Shown one piece after another: positions 38,437 through 46,879 of a DNA stretch of 64,000 nt. The position numbers were made by a program, and so were the translations under genes. Below the pieces are notes generated by a model. The model did no database searches. It was not told the origin of the DNA and saw only the letters and a program-made list of their open reading frames with translations. The stretch is from an uncultured Erythrobacter sp. (GTDB lineage Bacteria > Pseudomonadota > Alphaproteobacteria > Sphingomonadales > Sphingomonadaceae). The first letter of the stretch is position 1. Each line of letters opens with the position of its first letter. Location of the stretch: the NCBI GenBank assembly GCA_947500645.1, contig CANMSD010000001.1:186001-250000 (forward strand), read 5' to 3'.

Positions 38437-39492
38437 ATGTCCGTCAACACGAAGAACTGGCAGGAACTCAAGAAACCCAACGCTCTCGAAATCAAGGAAG
38501 GCGGCGACAAGACCCGCAAGACGACTTTTGTCGCTGAGCCGCTCGAACGCGGCTTTGGTCTTACGCTCGGCAACGCTCTGCGCCGTGTGCTGCTTTCCTC
38601 GCTTCAGGGTGCGGCAATCACCTCGATCAAGATCGAGAACGTACTGCACGAATTCTCGTCGCTTGCTGGCGTGCGCGAAGACGTGACCGACATCGTTCTG
38701 AACGTGAAGCAGATCGCTCTCAAGATGGAAGGCGAAGGCGCCAAGCGCCTGCAGCTTTCCGTGACTGGTCCGGCTGAAGTGAAGGCTGGCGACATCGCCG
38801 TTTCCGGCGACATCGAAGTGATGAACAAGGACCTGGTCCTGTGTCACCTCGATGAAGGCGCGACGCTCAACATGGAGCTGACCGCTGACGTTGGCAAAGG
38901 CTACTCGCCTGCGGTTCAGAACCGTCCGGTCGATGCGCCGATAGGCCTGATCCCGATCGACAGCCTGTATTCGCCTGTTCGTCAGGTCAGCTACAAGGTT
39001 GAGAACGCCCGTGTCGGTCAAGAGCTCGACTATGACAAGCTCTCGCTGACTGTCGAAACCGACGGCACTGTCACTCCTGAAGATGCAGTGGCTTACGCTG
39101 CGCGCATCCTGCAGGATCAGCTGACCCTGTTCGTCCACTTCGAAGACGGCATTCCGCAGCCGCAGTCGGCCATGATCGGTCACGCTGCGCAGCCGCAGGA
39201 AGACGATGCGAACCAGCTCAACCGTTACCTTCTCAAGAAGGTCGACGAGTTGGAACTGTCGGTGCGTTCTGCGAACTGCCTCAAGAACGACAACATCATC
39301 TACATTGGCGACCTGGTCCAGAAGACCGAAGCCGAGATGCTGCGTACGCCGAACTTCGGTCGCAAGTCGCTCAACGAGATCAAGGAAGTGCTCTCCAGCA
39401 TGGGTCTTCGCCTCGGAATGGATATTCCGGGCTGGCCGCCTGAGAACATCGAAGAAATGGCCAAGAAGCTCGAACAAGAGCTGCTCGGCTAA
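38437..39492 (+). CDS. rpoA: DNA-directed RNA polymerase alpha subunit
   Basis: This 351-residue protein has the N-terminal dimerisation domain ([20 protein letters not shown]), a flexible linker (about 230-250), and the C-terminal DNA-binding domain with [39 protein letters not shown] and [20 protein letters not shown]. Length is slightly greater than E. coli alpha (329), because of the end [16 protein letters not shown] and linker differences. A strong hairpin lies between it and rplQ. Confidence 0.98.
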   Translation: MSVNTKNWQELKKPNALEIKEGGDKTRKTTFVAEPLERGFGLTLGNALRRVLLSSLQGAAITSIKIENVLHEFSSLAGVREDVTDIVLNVKQIALKMEGEGAKRLQLSVTGPAEVKAGDIAVSGDIEVMNKDLVLCHLDEGATLNMELTADVGKGYSPAVQNRPVDAPIGLIPIDSLYSPVRQVSYKVENARVGQELDYDKLSLTVETDGTVTPEDAVAYAARILQDQLTLFVHFEDGIPQPQSAMIGHAAQPQEDDANQLNRYLLKKVDELELSVRSANCLKNDNIIYIGDLVQKTEAEMLRTPNFGRKSLNEIKEVLSSMGLRLGMDIPGWPPENIEEMAKKLEQELLG

Positions 39493-39502
39493 AACAGGTT
39501 CC

Positions 39503-39525
39503 GGCGGCGCACCTCAAGCGCCGCC
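39503..39525. other. Hairpin between rpoA and rplQ
   Basis: GGCGGCGC-ACCTCAA-GCGCCGCC pairs perfectly over 8 bases just after the rpoA stop. There is no T-tract; it may set relative levels of rpoA and rplQ message. Confidence 0.5.
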
Positions 39526-39573
39526 AGTACCGGGCTACCTGACACGGGCCCCTTACAAACGAAGGAAAATACA

Positions 39574-39996
39574 ATGCGTCACGGAATTTCACAGCGTAAG
39601 CTGAGCCGTAAGTCGGGCCACCGCAAGGCCCTGTTTCGCAACATGGCTGCCGCTCTGATCAAGCACGAGCAGATCCAGACCACTTTGCCAAAGGCGAAGG
39701 AACTGCGTCCTTACATCGAAAAGTTGATCACGCTCGCGAAGCGTGGCGGCCTGTCGAACCGCCGTCTTGCGCAGTCGCGCCTGCTCGACGAAACACAGCT
39801 GAAGAAGCTGTTCGATGTTCTGGCCGAGCGTTATTCGGACCGTGATGGCGGCTACACCCGCGTGATCAAGGCCGGTTATCGCGCCAGCGACAGCGCACAG
39901 CTCGCGATTATCGAGCTGGTCGACCGCGATCCGGACGCCAAGGGTCAGGACAGCGGACCGGTTATGTCCGACGAATATGAGGAAGAAGACGCGTAA
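39574..39996 (+). CDS. rplQ: 50S ribosomal protein L17
   Basis: This 140-residue protein has [40 protein letters not shown] and [20 protein letters not shown]. The C-terminal tail ([21 protein letters not shown]) is acidic and longer than in E. coli. It is the last gene of the supercluster and is followed by a strong terminator. Confidence 0.97.
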   Translation: MRHGISQRKLSRKSGHRKALFRNMAAALIKHEQIQTTLPKAKELRPYIEKLITLAKRGGLSNRRLAQSRLLDETQLKKLFDVLAERYSDRDGGYTRVIKAGYRASDSAQLAIIELVDRDPDAKGQDSGPVMSDEYEEEDA

Positions 39997-40018
39997 GCGG
40001 CACTTCCAACGGAACAAT

Positions 40019-40056
40019 AAGGGGCTGGCGGAGCGATCTGCTGGCCCCTTTTCTTT
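40019..40056 (+). terminator. Terminator closing the ribosomal supercluster
   Basis: AAGGGGCTGGCGGA-GCGA-TCTGCTGGCCCCTT forms a long stem (with G-T pairs) and a GCGA loop, followed by TTCTTTT. It lies right after rplQ and before a functionally unrelated hydrolase. Confidence 0.9.
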
Positions 40057-40083
40057 TGTGCGAGTCGCTTTAGGGTCGCGCGC

Positions 40084-41544
40084 ATGAGAAACTTGGCTTT
40101 TGTTGCCGCCGGTGCAGCCCTCGCAATCACATCACCAGCAATCGCGCAGTCCGCGCAGGAACGCATCGATGCGCGCTATGACCGCGCGTTGGCCGCAGGT
40201 TACAAGGCGCTGATGCTGTGCAGCGCGATCGGCAACGCCGAGGCGAATGGCGCGACGCGTACGCCGGAGAGCGTGCACGAATGGGAGCTGACCGGCATTC
40301 AGGCTCCGCTTGATACGATTGTACGCGATCTCGAATACAAGATTGTCCGGCGGCCTAGCAGTCAAATCGCGCATGTCGCGGTCGAGTGGGATGAGGCAAT
40401 GCCCGACCGGATTGCGGTCTATTTCGCCGAAACGGGCTGCTCCGCGCTTCCCATTGGTGCGCCTGAGAATTGGAGTGATCCGGGCCGGGCGATTGAGCTA
40501 TCGGCGGAGGACGAGGGTAGCGGCGCGCCTCTCGATGGGATCGAACTTATCGCCGAAGATGTGCCGGCTGATCAACCGATCTCGCAGCTCGATACATCGC
40601 TCACGGAAGTGCTCGATGCAGCATTTCTGGGAACATATGGTCAAGGTACGCGGACAACCGCCGCATTGGTGCGAACCTTGGAGGGCGGTCAGCTCGAAGA
40701 GGAGGTTGCAACATACGCAGACGGCTTCGGCGAGAACACGCCCCAGCGCACTTGGTCGGTCGCCAAGAGCATTGCAGCGACCTTTGTTGGCGCTGCGGTT
40801 CTCTCGGGTGAGAATGATGTCAGCGATCCCGTCGGCATGAACTACTGGCGCTTGGGCGGCGCGTCCGACCCGCGCAATGAAATCACCATCGATCATATGC
40901 TGCGTATGGCTTCGGGTCGCTATTCCGATACGCCGGGCAATCGCACCGATCCGCTTTATTGGGGCGGGGCGACGGTTGATGAGCACGCGACCGCATGGCC
41001 CGTGATCAACAAGCCGGGTACTGTGTTCCGCTATGCCAACAACGATACGCTGATGGCGATCAAGGCGATCGATAGCTTCATGGGCTATTACGGGCCGGAC
41101 GATCTCTTCAAGAAGCTGGGCATGAACCACACCGTGGCGGAGACCGATATTCGCGGTGGCTTGGTGTTGTCGAGCCAGGTCTGGTCGACAGCAGCCGATC
41201 TGGCGAAGTTGGGCCAGCTCTACCTCAATGATGGTATGTGGAATGGCGAGCGATTGCTCCCTGAAAACTGGCGCGAATACGTATCCGACCCTAGTGGCCC
41301 TCAGCCGGAGGGAACCGACTGGGGCTATGGCGCGGGCTGGTGGACCTTCAGGCGGCCAGAGGGCAATGCGTTTGAAGGCATTCCCGATGACGCTTTCGCC
41401 GCGCGTGGCAATCGCGGACAGTACGTGGTGGTTGTGCCAAGCCGCAATGTCGTGATCGTGCGGCGCGGCGAAGATATGGTCGGCACGCGCTTTGATATTG
41501 CCGCATTCACGCGCGATGTGCTGGCGGCATTGGCGACCGAATAA
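40084..41544 (+). CDS. Exported serine hydrolase, beta-lactamase/PBP-like family
   Basis: This 486-residue protein has a signal peptide (MRNLAFVAAGAALAITSPAIA). Residues up to about 170 form an N-terminal part with two cysteines, unlike simple class C enzymes. The catalytic domain has SxxK at Ser225-Val-Ala-Lys228 (TWSVAKSIAATF) and YxN at Tyr317-Ala-Asn319 (VFRYANNDTL). The RGNRGQYVVVVPSRNVVIVRRGED end is typical of the 6-aminohexanoate hydrolase/EstB-like group. It is likely a periplasmic esterase, amidase or DD-peptidase. It is a separate transcription unit after the L17 terminator. Confidence 0.82.
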   Translation: MRNLAFVAAGAALAITSPAIAQSAQERIDARYDRALAAGYKALMLCSAIGNAEANGATRTPESVHEWELTGIQAPLDTIVRDLEYKIVRRPSSQIAHVAVEWDEAMPDRIAVYFAETGCSALPIGAPENWSDPGRAIELSAEDEGSGAPLDGIELIAEDVPADQPISQLDTSLTEVLDAAFLGTYGQGTRTTAALVRTLEGGQLEEEVATYADGFGENTPQRTWSVAKSIAATFVGAAVLSGENDVSDPVGMNYWRLGGASDPRNEITIDHMLRMASGRYSDTPGNRTDPLYWGGATVDEHATAWPVINKPGTVFRYANNDTLMAIKAIDSFMGYYGPDDLFKKLGMNHTVAETDIRGGLVLSSQVWSTAADLAKLGQLYLNDGMWNGERLLPENWREYVSDPSGPQPEGTDWGYGAGWWTFRRPEGNAFEGIPDDAFAARGNRGQYVVVVPSRNVVIVRRGEDMVGTRFDIAAFTRDVLAALATE

Positions 41545-41700
41545 GACAATTCGAAATACCGAAATACAAACGTTCAGGTAAAGTGCTACTTTTCTGAACA
41601 ATACCTGTCGAGCACCTTCAGGCTCACCACAGGGCGAATCATCCAAAAGGCATTTGCAGCCGGGGCAATCCGTTCCGGCAGAACCCGAGGATGAAACCCT

Positions 41701-42246
41701 ATGACGAAATTGACCAAGACCTTGGCCAAGGGCACGCTCGGGACTGTCGCGGCAGGCGCGATGGCCCTTGCAACTGCAGCTCCGGCTCAGGCTCGCGACT
41801 ATGACAACAAGATCGATGCTGGCGATGTGATCGCTGGTGCGCTGATTATCGGTGGAATTGCCGCCGTGGCAGGCGCCTTCGACAAAAAGGATCGCCGTTA
41901 CGATCGTCGCTATGATGATCGCAGATATCGCGGCGATCGTGGTTATGATCGCGGCTATAACCACCGCGCTCGCTACAATCGCGGCAATCCACGCAAGGCA
42001 GTGGAGCGCTGCGTCCGCACAGCCGAGCGACAGGCGCGCCGTTTCGGAGGCTTCCGCTACGCCGATGTCACCGACATTCGTGACGTTGACCGTACCCGCT
42101 ACGGCTACCGTGTGAAGGGCCGGATCGTGGTCGAAGGCGGACGCGGATATGGTCGTCGCTATTCGGATGCGGGCAGGTTCACCTGCTATGTCGAGCGCGG
42201 CAACCGGCCACAGGTGAACTTCCGCAAGATTCGTGGGCTGCGTTGA
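41701..42246 (+). CDS. Exported Arg/Tyr-rich protein with glycine-zipper-like segment (paralogue 1)
   Basis: This 181-residue protein has a signal peptide (ALATAAPAQA), then a hydrophobic Gly/Ala/Ile stretch (DVIAGALIIGGIAAVAGAF, about 41-59) and a DRRY repeat region (DRRYDRRYDDRRYRGDRGYD). The C-terminal domain has two cysteines (AVERCVRTAE and FTCYVERG) that may form a disulfide. Function is unknown. A clear paralogue starts 133 bases downstream at 42380. The glycine-rich segment could insert in the outer membrane. No enzymatic motif is seen. Confidence 0.75.
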   Translation: MTKLTKTLAKGTLGTVAAGAMALATAAPAQARDYDNKIDAGDVIAGALIIGGIAAVAGAFDKKDRRYDRRYDDRRYRGDRGYDRGYNHRARYNRGNPRKAVERCVRTAERQARRFGGFRYADVTDIRDVDRTRYGYRVKGRIVVEGGRGYGRRYSDAGRFTCYVERGNRPQVNFRKIRGLR

Positions 42247-42379
42247 TCCCTGCTGATTGACTGCTAAACCCACCACCAACGCAATCGGGCGGTTCAGGCG
42301 AGTTTAAGCCTGGGCCGCCTAAGCGCGTACCCATATCAGAGCGATTGGTGGCCGCTCGCCTGAAACAGGAGGGAGCCCA

Positions 42380-43198
42380 ATGGGCCAATCAAGAACTCTC
42401 GGCGCGTTGGCCGGTATGGCTGCGGCGTGCGCGATGGCAGCATCACCTGCCGCTGCTGCTGAATTGCCAGCGCCTTCGCCGGTAAGCGCCACCTTTAGCG
42501 CCGATCCGGCATTCGACATTTTCAAACCTGGCGCTGAGACTGCCGAGCATCACCGCTGGCGTCGCTATCGCGGATATCGCGGTTACCGTCGTCATCGCGG
42601 GGTAGATGCGGGTGACGTGGTTGCGGGGGTGCTGATCCTCGGCGGGATTGCAGCGATTGCAAATGCGGCATCCAAGAAAAATGATCGCCGCTATCGCGAC
42701 CGTGACTATGATTACCGCGACCGCGATTACCGCAACCGGGATCGCAATTATCGCGATGATCGTCGCGGAGATCGTCGCTACGACGGCGGGCCGGGCATCG
42801 ACAATGCCGTTTCCCAATGTGTCAGCCAGATCGAGCGCGATGTGCGTGTTGATGCTGTCGACAGCGTCGACCGCACCGGCGAAGGCTGGCTGGTGCAGGG
42901 TGCGCTTTTCAACGGCGACCGCTTCACGTGCCGCATCGGAAATGATGGCCGGGTGAGCGAGATCGATTTCGGCGGCGGGTTCTCAGGCGCGTCGGCTGAT
43001 GGAGCTGCGGACGGTCAATGGAGCGATGATCGCTATGCCGAAGCGCGGCGTACGCGAGGAGAAGCTCAGCCAGATGTGGCCTATCGCGCGCAAATGGTTC
43101 GGCCAACGCCGGAGCCATCCGCACAGCCTGCCTACCCCGGCGGTCCATTACCGGGCGAAACCCTCGATGAGCGCGTCGATGGCGATATTGGCGGCTAA
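42380..43198 (+). CDS. Exported Arg/Tyr-rich protein (paralogue 2)
   Basis: This 272-residue protein repeats the layout of the 41701 gene: signal peptide ending near AAAAE, Gly/Ala/Ile stretch (DVVAGVLILGGIAAIANA), a long tract of RDRDY-type repeats (about 101-135), and a C-terminal domain with AVSQCVSQIE and DRFTCRIGNDG, then a Pro-rich tail. It has a clear AGGAGGGA ribosome binding site before the ATG. Both genes may serve the same envelope role; the repeat tract differs in length and register, suggesting duplication and slippage. A bidirectional terminator follows. Confidence 0.75.
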   Translation: MGQSRTLGALAGMAAACAMAASPAAAAELPAPSPVSATFSADPAFDIFKPGAETAEHHRWRRYRGYRGYRRHRGVDAGDVVAGVLILGGIAAIANAASKKNDRRYRDRDYDYRDRDYRNRDRNYRDDRRGDRRYDGGPGIDNAVSQCVSQIERDVRVDAVDSVDRTGEGWLVQGALFNGDRFTCRIGNDGRVSEIDFGGGFSGASADGAADGQWSDDRYAEARRTRGEAQPDVAYRAQMVRPTPEPSAQPAYPGGPLPGETLDERVDGDIGG

Positions 43199-43220
43199 GC
43201 CGGACCAACCAGACACCAGA

Positions 43221-43257
43221 ACGGGGCGGGCCTTATTCCGCCCTGTTTTCGTTTGTG
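43221..43257. terminator. Bidirectional terminator between paralogue 2 and the TRIC-like gene
   Basis: ACGGGGCGG and CCGCCCTGT pair over 9 bases around GCCTTATT, followed by TTTTCGTTT. It lies over the last codons of the convergent TRIC-like gene (stop at 43233). Confidence 0.8.
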
Positions 43258-43907
43258 CCTGAGGCCTGCGGATCGGCCGCCCGGCGATAGGACGGCAAAG
43301 CGATCTGCCACCAGATCGCAGCCCCCCTTAATGCAAAGCCAGCCAAGAAGGCTACGCCCCAGACGGCTGCATCCGGCAAGTTGAGATGCGACGCGGCGAG
43401 CATTCCCGCGACGGTCAGTGAAGCGCTTAGCGCGGCGGCTGTCACATACAGTTCCGGCCGCATGATGATCGAGGGTCGGCCAGCAACAACATCGCGAATG
43501 ATCCCGCCGACACAGCCGGTGATGATCCCCATCAGCGCGGCGGGGACGGGCGGAATGCCGTAGGCCATGGCCTTCGCTGCGCCCAGCACCGCATAGGCGG
43601 CGAGGCCAATACCATCGGCCATATCGAACAGTTTCCCCTCCCACAGCCGGACCGGCGTGAACCAAGCGAGCAGGGCAGTGCCCAGGCAAACCGGAGCCAC
43701 CCAGGCATCGGTGATCCAGAAAACTGGCGCTCCGATCAGCAGGTCACGTACGGTGCCGCCTCCGACACCGGTGACCAGAGCGAAGAAGCTCATCGTGACG
43801 AACGTCTGGCGTTCCCGTGCGGCAATCACCGCGCCGGACAGTGCGAAAATCGCGATTCCGACAATATCGAGGATGTCGAGGATCGGGGTGAGTATCTCTT
43901 CGTTCAT
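43233..43907 (-). CDS. TRIC (UPF0126/YadS-like) family cation channel
   Basis: This 224-residue protein has seven hydrophobic segments and two similar halves, as in prokaryotic TRIC homologues. The marks are the paired motifs GVGGGTVRDLLIG (about 48-60) and GCVGGIIRDVVAG (about 132-144), the selectivity-type glycines and Arg of the two halves. It probably forms a trimeric K+ channel in the inner membrane, but YadS-like homologues are also listed as possible glycine transporters. I chose ATG 43907, which overlaps the PepSY stop by 4 bases; a longer frame adds 58 Pro/His/Arg-rich residues and is not believed. Confidence 0.85.
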   Translation of the reverse strand: MNEEILTPILDILDIVGIAIFALSGAVIAARERQTFVTMSFFALVTGVGGGTVRDLLIGAPVFWITDAWVAPVCLGTALLAWFTPVRLWEGKLFDMADGIGLAAYAVLGAAKAMAYGIPPVPAALMGIITGCVGGIIRDVVAGRPSIIMRPELYVTAAALSASLTVAGMLAASHLNLPDAAVWGVAFLAGFALRGAAIWWQIALPSYRRAADPQASGTNENRAE

Positions 43908-44605
43908 TGCCGTCCCAGCACTCTGCCAGCTCTTCGACGCCTGCGGAACATCAGGATCGTGCCTAGCAACGAGCCGATCAGGCCCAGCGCGGCGAACAGG
44001 ATCAGGATCGGATGACTGGTGTCTTCCCGCTCCGACAGGTCCATGATGTGAAGCCCCCACATAAAATCGAACCAGCGCCACCAGCTGGTTCGCACTGCTT
44101 CAATTTCTCCCGTGTCTCGCCCGATATAGATGTTTGCGCCGTCTTCCAGCGTCACCTGCCACACGGGCACTTCGCGGCGGAAATCGAACGGCACTTCGTT
44201 GGCATCGAAGAACGTGACGGAGCGAACCTTGTCCCCGCCCACGATACGTTTGGCGACGATGGCGCGGGCTTGGGCGCTGTCGAGCGGGTCGATCCGCTCG
44301 CCACTCTGCATATCGACACGGGTCACCTTGCCATCGAGCGCGGTGAGGATCGCAACCGCGCGCCCATCCTGCATCACAGCGCGCATTTCCTTCAGGCCCG
44401 CATCGCTTGTCGCGAGCTCGCTATCCGGCAGGATCAGCGGTTGTTCGGGTATCTCCACGCGCAGATGATTGCCGCGCACTTCCTCGATCGGTTTGGCGAC
44501 CATGAACAGGCCGGTCGCAGTCCACATCACGATCGGCACGCCGACCAGCCATCCCAGCCAGATGTGCCATCTGGCAAAACGTCGCATCCAGCCGTTGCGT
44601 GCCAT
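43904..44605 (-). CDS. PepSY-domain membrane protein
   Basis: This 233-residue protein has a transmembrane segment at about 13-34 (WHIWLGWLVGVPIVMWTATG) and another near 200-218, with a periplasmic middle part. The segment VWQVTLEDGANIYIGRDTGEI, WRWFDFMWGLHIMDLSERE is the PepSY-associated membrane (DUF/PiuB-like) signature. These proteins are often linked to siderophore reduction or protease inhibition; there is no TonB receptor nearby here. It overlaps the TRIC-like gene by 4 bases, and the amidase stop lies 22 bases upstream of its start. Confidence 0.8.
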   Translation of the reverse strand: MARNGWMRRFARWHIWLGWLVGVPIVMWTATGLFMVAKPIEEVRGNHLRVEIPEQPLILPDSELATSDAGLKEMRAVMQDGRAVAILTALDGKVTRVDMQSGERIDPLDSAQARAIVAKRIVGGDKVRSVTFFDANEVPFDFRREVPVWQVTLEDGANIYIGRDTGEIEAVRTSWWRWFDFMWGLHIMDLSEREDTSHPILILFAALGLIGSLLGTILMFRRRRRAGRVLGRQ

Positions 44606-44627
44606 TTCGTTTCCTTCGCGAGCGATC

Positions 44628-45974
44628 CTAGCCGTGCAGGATGTCGCCTATGGCCTTGGCTGCGTGGATGCAATCGAGGTCTGCCCAGCGCGGTCCGATC
44701 ACCTGCATACCGCAGGGCAGCGTCGCGCCGCGGTCCTCGCCCGATCCAATCGGCAGCACGGTCGATGGCAGGTTGGGGAAGGTTGCCATGCCCGACCATG
44801 CGAGCCCGGCTCCTGCGGCACTATCCTCGCCGCCGATATGCAATGTGGAATCGAACACTGAGCCTTCGACATGCGGCACTGCCAGCACCGGAGCCGGTGG
44901 AGCAAGTACGAAGTCAAAGGTTTCGAACAGCCGCTCCCAAGCGAGTTCATTGCGGGCCTGAGCGTCGAGCAGGTCGAACCAATCGGTGGCGGTTGCGCGC
45001 TTGCCATCAGGCGAGGGGCCTCCGCGTGCCATAGCGGTGTTGAGCATTCGCAAGTAATCGCGCTGCTGCTGCGCGAGATCGGGGAGCAGGTCACTGTCGT
45101 AGTCGATCTGTACACCTGCGTCCTCAAGCGCGCTCAAGGCTGTTTCGCTCGGTGTCCGTACGCTCTCGTCAATTGGGCTATCCGGAAAATCGAGCAGGGC
45201 CAGGAAGCGGTAGTCTTTCAAGGATTTTGCATTGCTTGTTAGCGGGAATAGCGAGCCGATTTGCATCAATGCAGCAAGGTCATCGGCATTGCGCGCGAGC
45301 GGTCCGGCAATCGACAAAGCACCATCGTGGCCGTCCTTGCCGCCCATCGCAGGGTGATCGTGCCCATGCTTACTGACCAGGCCCCAGCTGCTCTTATGCC
45401 CCCAAACGCCGCAGAAATGCGCGGGCACGCGGACGGATCCACCGATGTCAGTGCCAAATTCACACGGCACCATGCCGCTTGCGACCATGGCCGCTGAACC
45501 GCCTGAGGATCCGCCGGGAGAACGGCTATGATCGTGTGGATTGTTGGTGCGGCCATAGACCGGGTTGTTCGATTGCCAATCGGTCAGGTCCGGCGGCACA
45601 TTGCTCTTGCCGATGAAGATTGCCCCCGCTGCCTTCAAACGAGCGACCAGTTTGGCATCACGCTTGGCGATATTGTCGGCGAATTTCTGATGTCCCCAGC
45701 TGGTGGGAAGCCCGGTAATGTCGAAGCTTTCCTTGATCGTCATCGGCACACCAAACAGCGGCTGATCCGCGCGTGGTGCCTGCCCGTCGAGCGTTTTTGC
45801 GATGTCGGACGCACGCTCAAAATCGGGCACAGCCAGCGCGTTTATGTCCCCGTCAAAATGCTCGATCCGCACAATCGCTGCATCGACCGCCTCGGTGGGG
45901 CTCAACTCGCCTGCGCGAATGGCTGCCGCAGTTTCCAGCGCTCCGGGTTTGTCAGTCAGCTTCGGATAGGCCAC
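44628..45974 (-). CDS. Amidase signature family hydrolase
   Basis: This 448-residue protein carries the Ser-cisSer-Lys triad: Lys in GVPMTIKESFDITGLPTSWG, Ser in GGSSGGSAAMVASG, Ser in GTDIGGSVRVPAHFCG. These hydrolyse amide bonds in many substrates; GatA is ruled out as the whole tRNA-amidotransferase context is absent. I chose GTG 45974, giving MAYPKLTDKPGALETAAAI, with an AAGGGGAA ribosome binding site a few bases upstream. The longer open frame to 46382 has no family-like sequence. Substrate unknown. Confidence 0.88.
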   Translation of the reverse strand: MAYPKLTDKPGALETAAAIRAGELSPTEAVDAAIVRIEHFDGDINALAVPDFERASDIAKTLDGQAPRADQPLFGVPMTIKESFDITGLPTSWGHQKFADNIAKRDAKLVARLKAAGAIFIGKSNVPPDLTDWQSNNPVYGRTNNPHDHSRSPGGSSGGSAAMVASGMVPCEFGTDIGGSVRVPAHFCGVWGHKSSWGLVSKHGHDHPAMGGKDGHDGALSIAGPLARNADDLAALMQIGSLFPLTSNAKSLKDYRFLALLDFPDSPIDESVRTPSETALSALEDAGVQIDYDSDLLPDLAQQQRDYLRMLNTAMARGGPSPDGKRATATDWFDLLDAQARNELAWERLFETFDFVLAPPAPVLAVPHVEGSVFDSTLHIGGEDSAAGAGLAWSGMATFPNLPSTVLPIGSGEDRGATLPCGMQVIGPRWADLDCIHAAKAIGDILHG

Positions 45975-46036
45975 GAGGTTCCCCTTTTGGTGCTGCTCTA
46001 GCGTTTTCGGAAAGCGGGAGAAAGTGAAGTTACGAC

Positions 46037-46879
46037 CTATTCCGATTTGGCACGTGCGCTCAGTGCTAAAGCGAAACCCAAGATCGGTGCCGCGCCATAG
46101 CCGATCAGTATGTTCGGATAGTTGGACATGAGCGCCGTGATGGCAAAGCCTGCAAAGGTGCCTGCGACTGCGAAACGCTCCGCCTTTGGAAGTGGTGTCG
46201 CTTTGAGAATCAGCAGGAAACTGACGATCAGGCCGAGCGCCAGGCCTAGTGCAACTAAGGGTGCTACCGGTATCAGCTCGCCGAGAATACGCTCGACGAA
46301 TTGCTGTGGCGGCAACTCGCCGCGCAAGGACGCCAATATTCCGACAGCAAAGCCGACAATCGCGACGACGCCCGGCTTCCACTCATGCCATGCGAAATAG
46401 AGTCCGACGCTTGCGAGCATGAGCGCGAAGGCGGAGGCCGCATCAGGCTGGATCAGTGTGAGAAAGATCGCCGTGAGCAGCATTGCGGGAGCATATTCCC
46501 GATCCCTCGCAGTGAACACTGCGAGTAAGGGGATTGCGAGCATGCCGGTATGGAGGCTGAAGCCACGAAGGAAGAGCCAACGCGCCACGCCATTTATGTC
46601 TGGCCCGAGGATGAGAGGGAGCGCCATCAGAGCGAGCAGGAACGCGCTCAGAATGCGCTGCACTCTGAGGGTCGACGGAAGCCTACCAAAGGCAATCCAG
46701 CCGAGGCCGACCGTCAATGCACCGGCGTTGACGATCAGATAGCTTCGCGGCGCTTCGAACGCATAGAGATAGGCGAGACCCGCAAGGCAGGGCAGGGAAA
46801 GTGCGAGCAGGGCAGTAATGCGATGCCACAGCCAACTCGATAATGGCGAGCGATCGGATCCCGGTTCAGAGTTGCTCAA
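46037..46879 (-). CDS. Divergent FtsW/RodA (SEDS)-like integral membrane protein
   Basis: This 280-residue protein has about nine hydrophobic segments. Three blocks recall SEDS glycosyltransferases in the right order: GVARWLFLRGFSLHTGMLAI, LTLIQPDAASAFALMLASVG (the QPD motif), and NYPNILIGYGAAPILGFALA. It is shorter than FtsW/RodA (about 380), and the catalytic Asp loop before the last helices cannot be identified. It may be a degenerate SEDS relative with a different role. It overlaps the epimerase-like gene by 14 bases. Confidence 0.6.
   Translation of the reverse strand: MSNSEPGSDRSPLSSWLWHRITALLALSLPCLAGLAYLYAFEAPRSYLIVNAGALTVGLGWIAFGRLPSTLRVQRILSAFLLALMALPLILGPDINGVARWLFLRGFSLHTGMLAIPLLAVFTARDREYAPAMLLTAIFLTLIQPDAASAFALMLASVGLYFAWHEWKPGVVAIVGFAVGILASLRGELPPQQFVERILGELIPVAPLVALGLALGLIVSFLLILKATPLPKAERFAVAGTFAGFAITALMSNYPNILIGYGAAPILGFALALSARAKSE

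Noticed and set aside
40498..42279. 593-codon open frame on the minus strand
   Set aside because: It is antisense to the serine hydrolase and to the first Arg/Tyr-rich gene, which have signal peptides and family motifs. High G+C keeps antisense frames open.
43908..44081. Longer start of the TRIC-like gene at 44081
   Set aside because: The extra 58 residues are Pro/His/Arg-rich antisense to the PepSY gene; ATG 43907 is coupled to its stop.
46037..46382. Longer amidase start at 46382
   Set aside because: The extra 136 codons carry no amidase-like sequence and overlap the SEDS-like gene; GTG 45974 has a good ribosome binding site.
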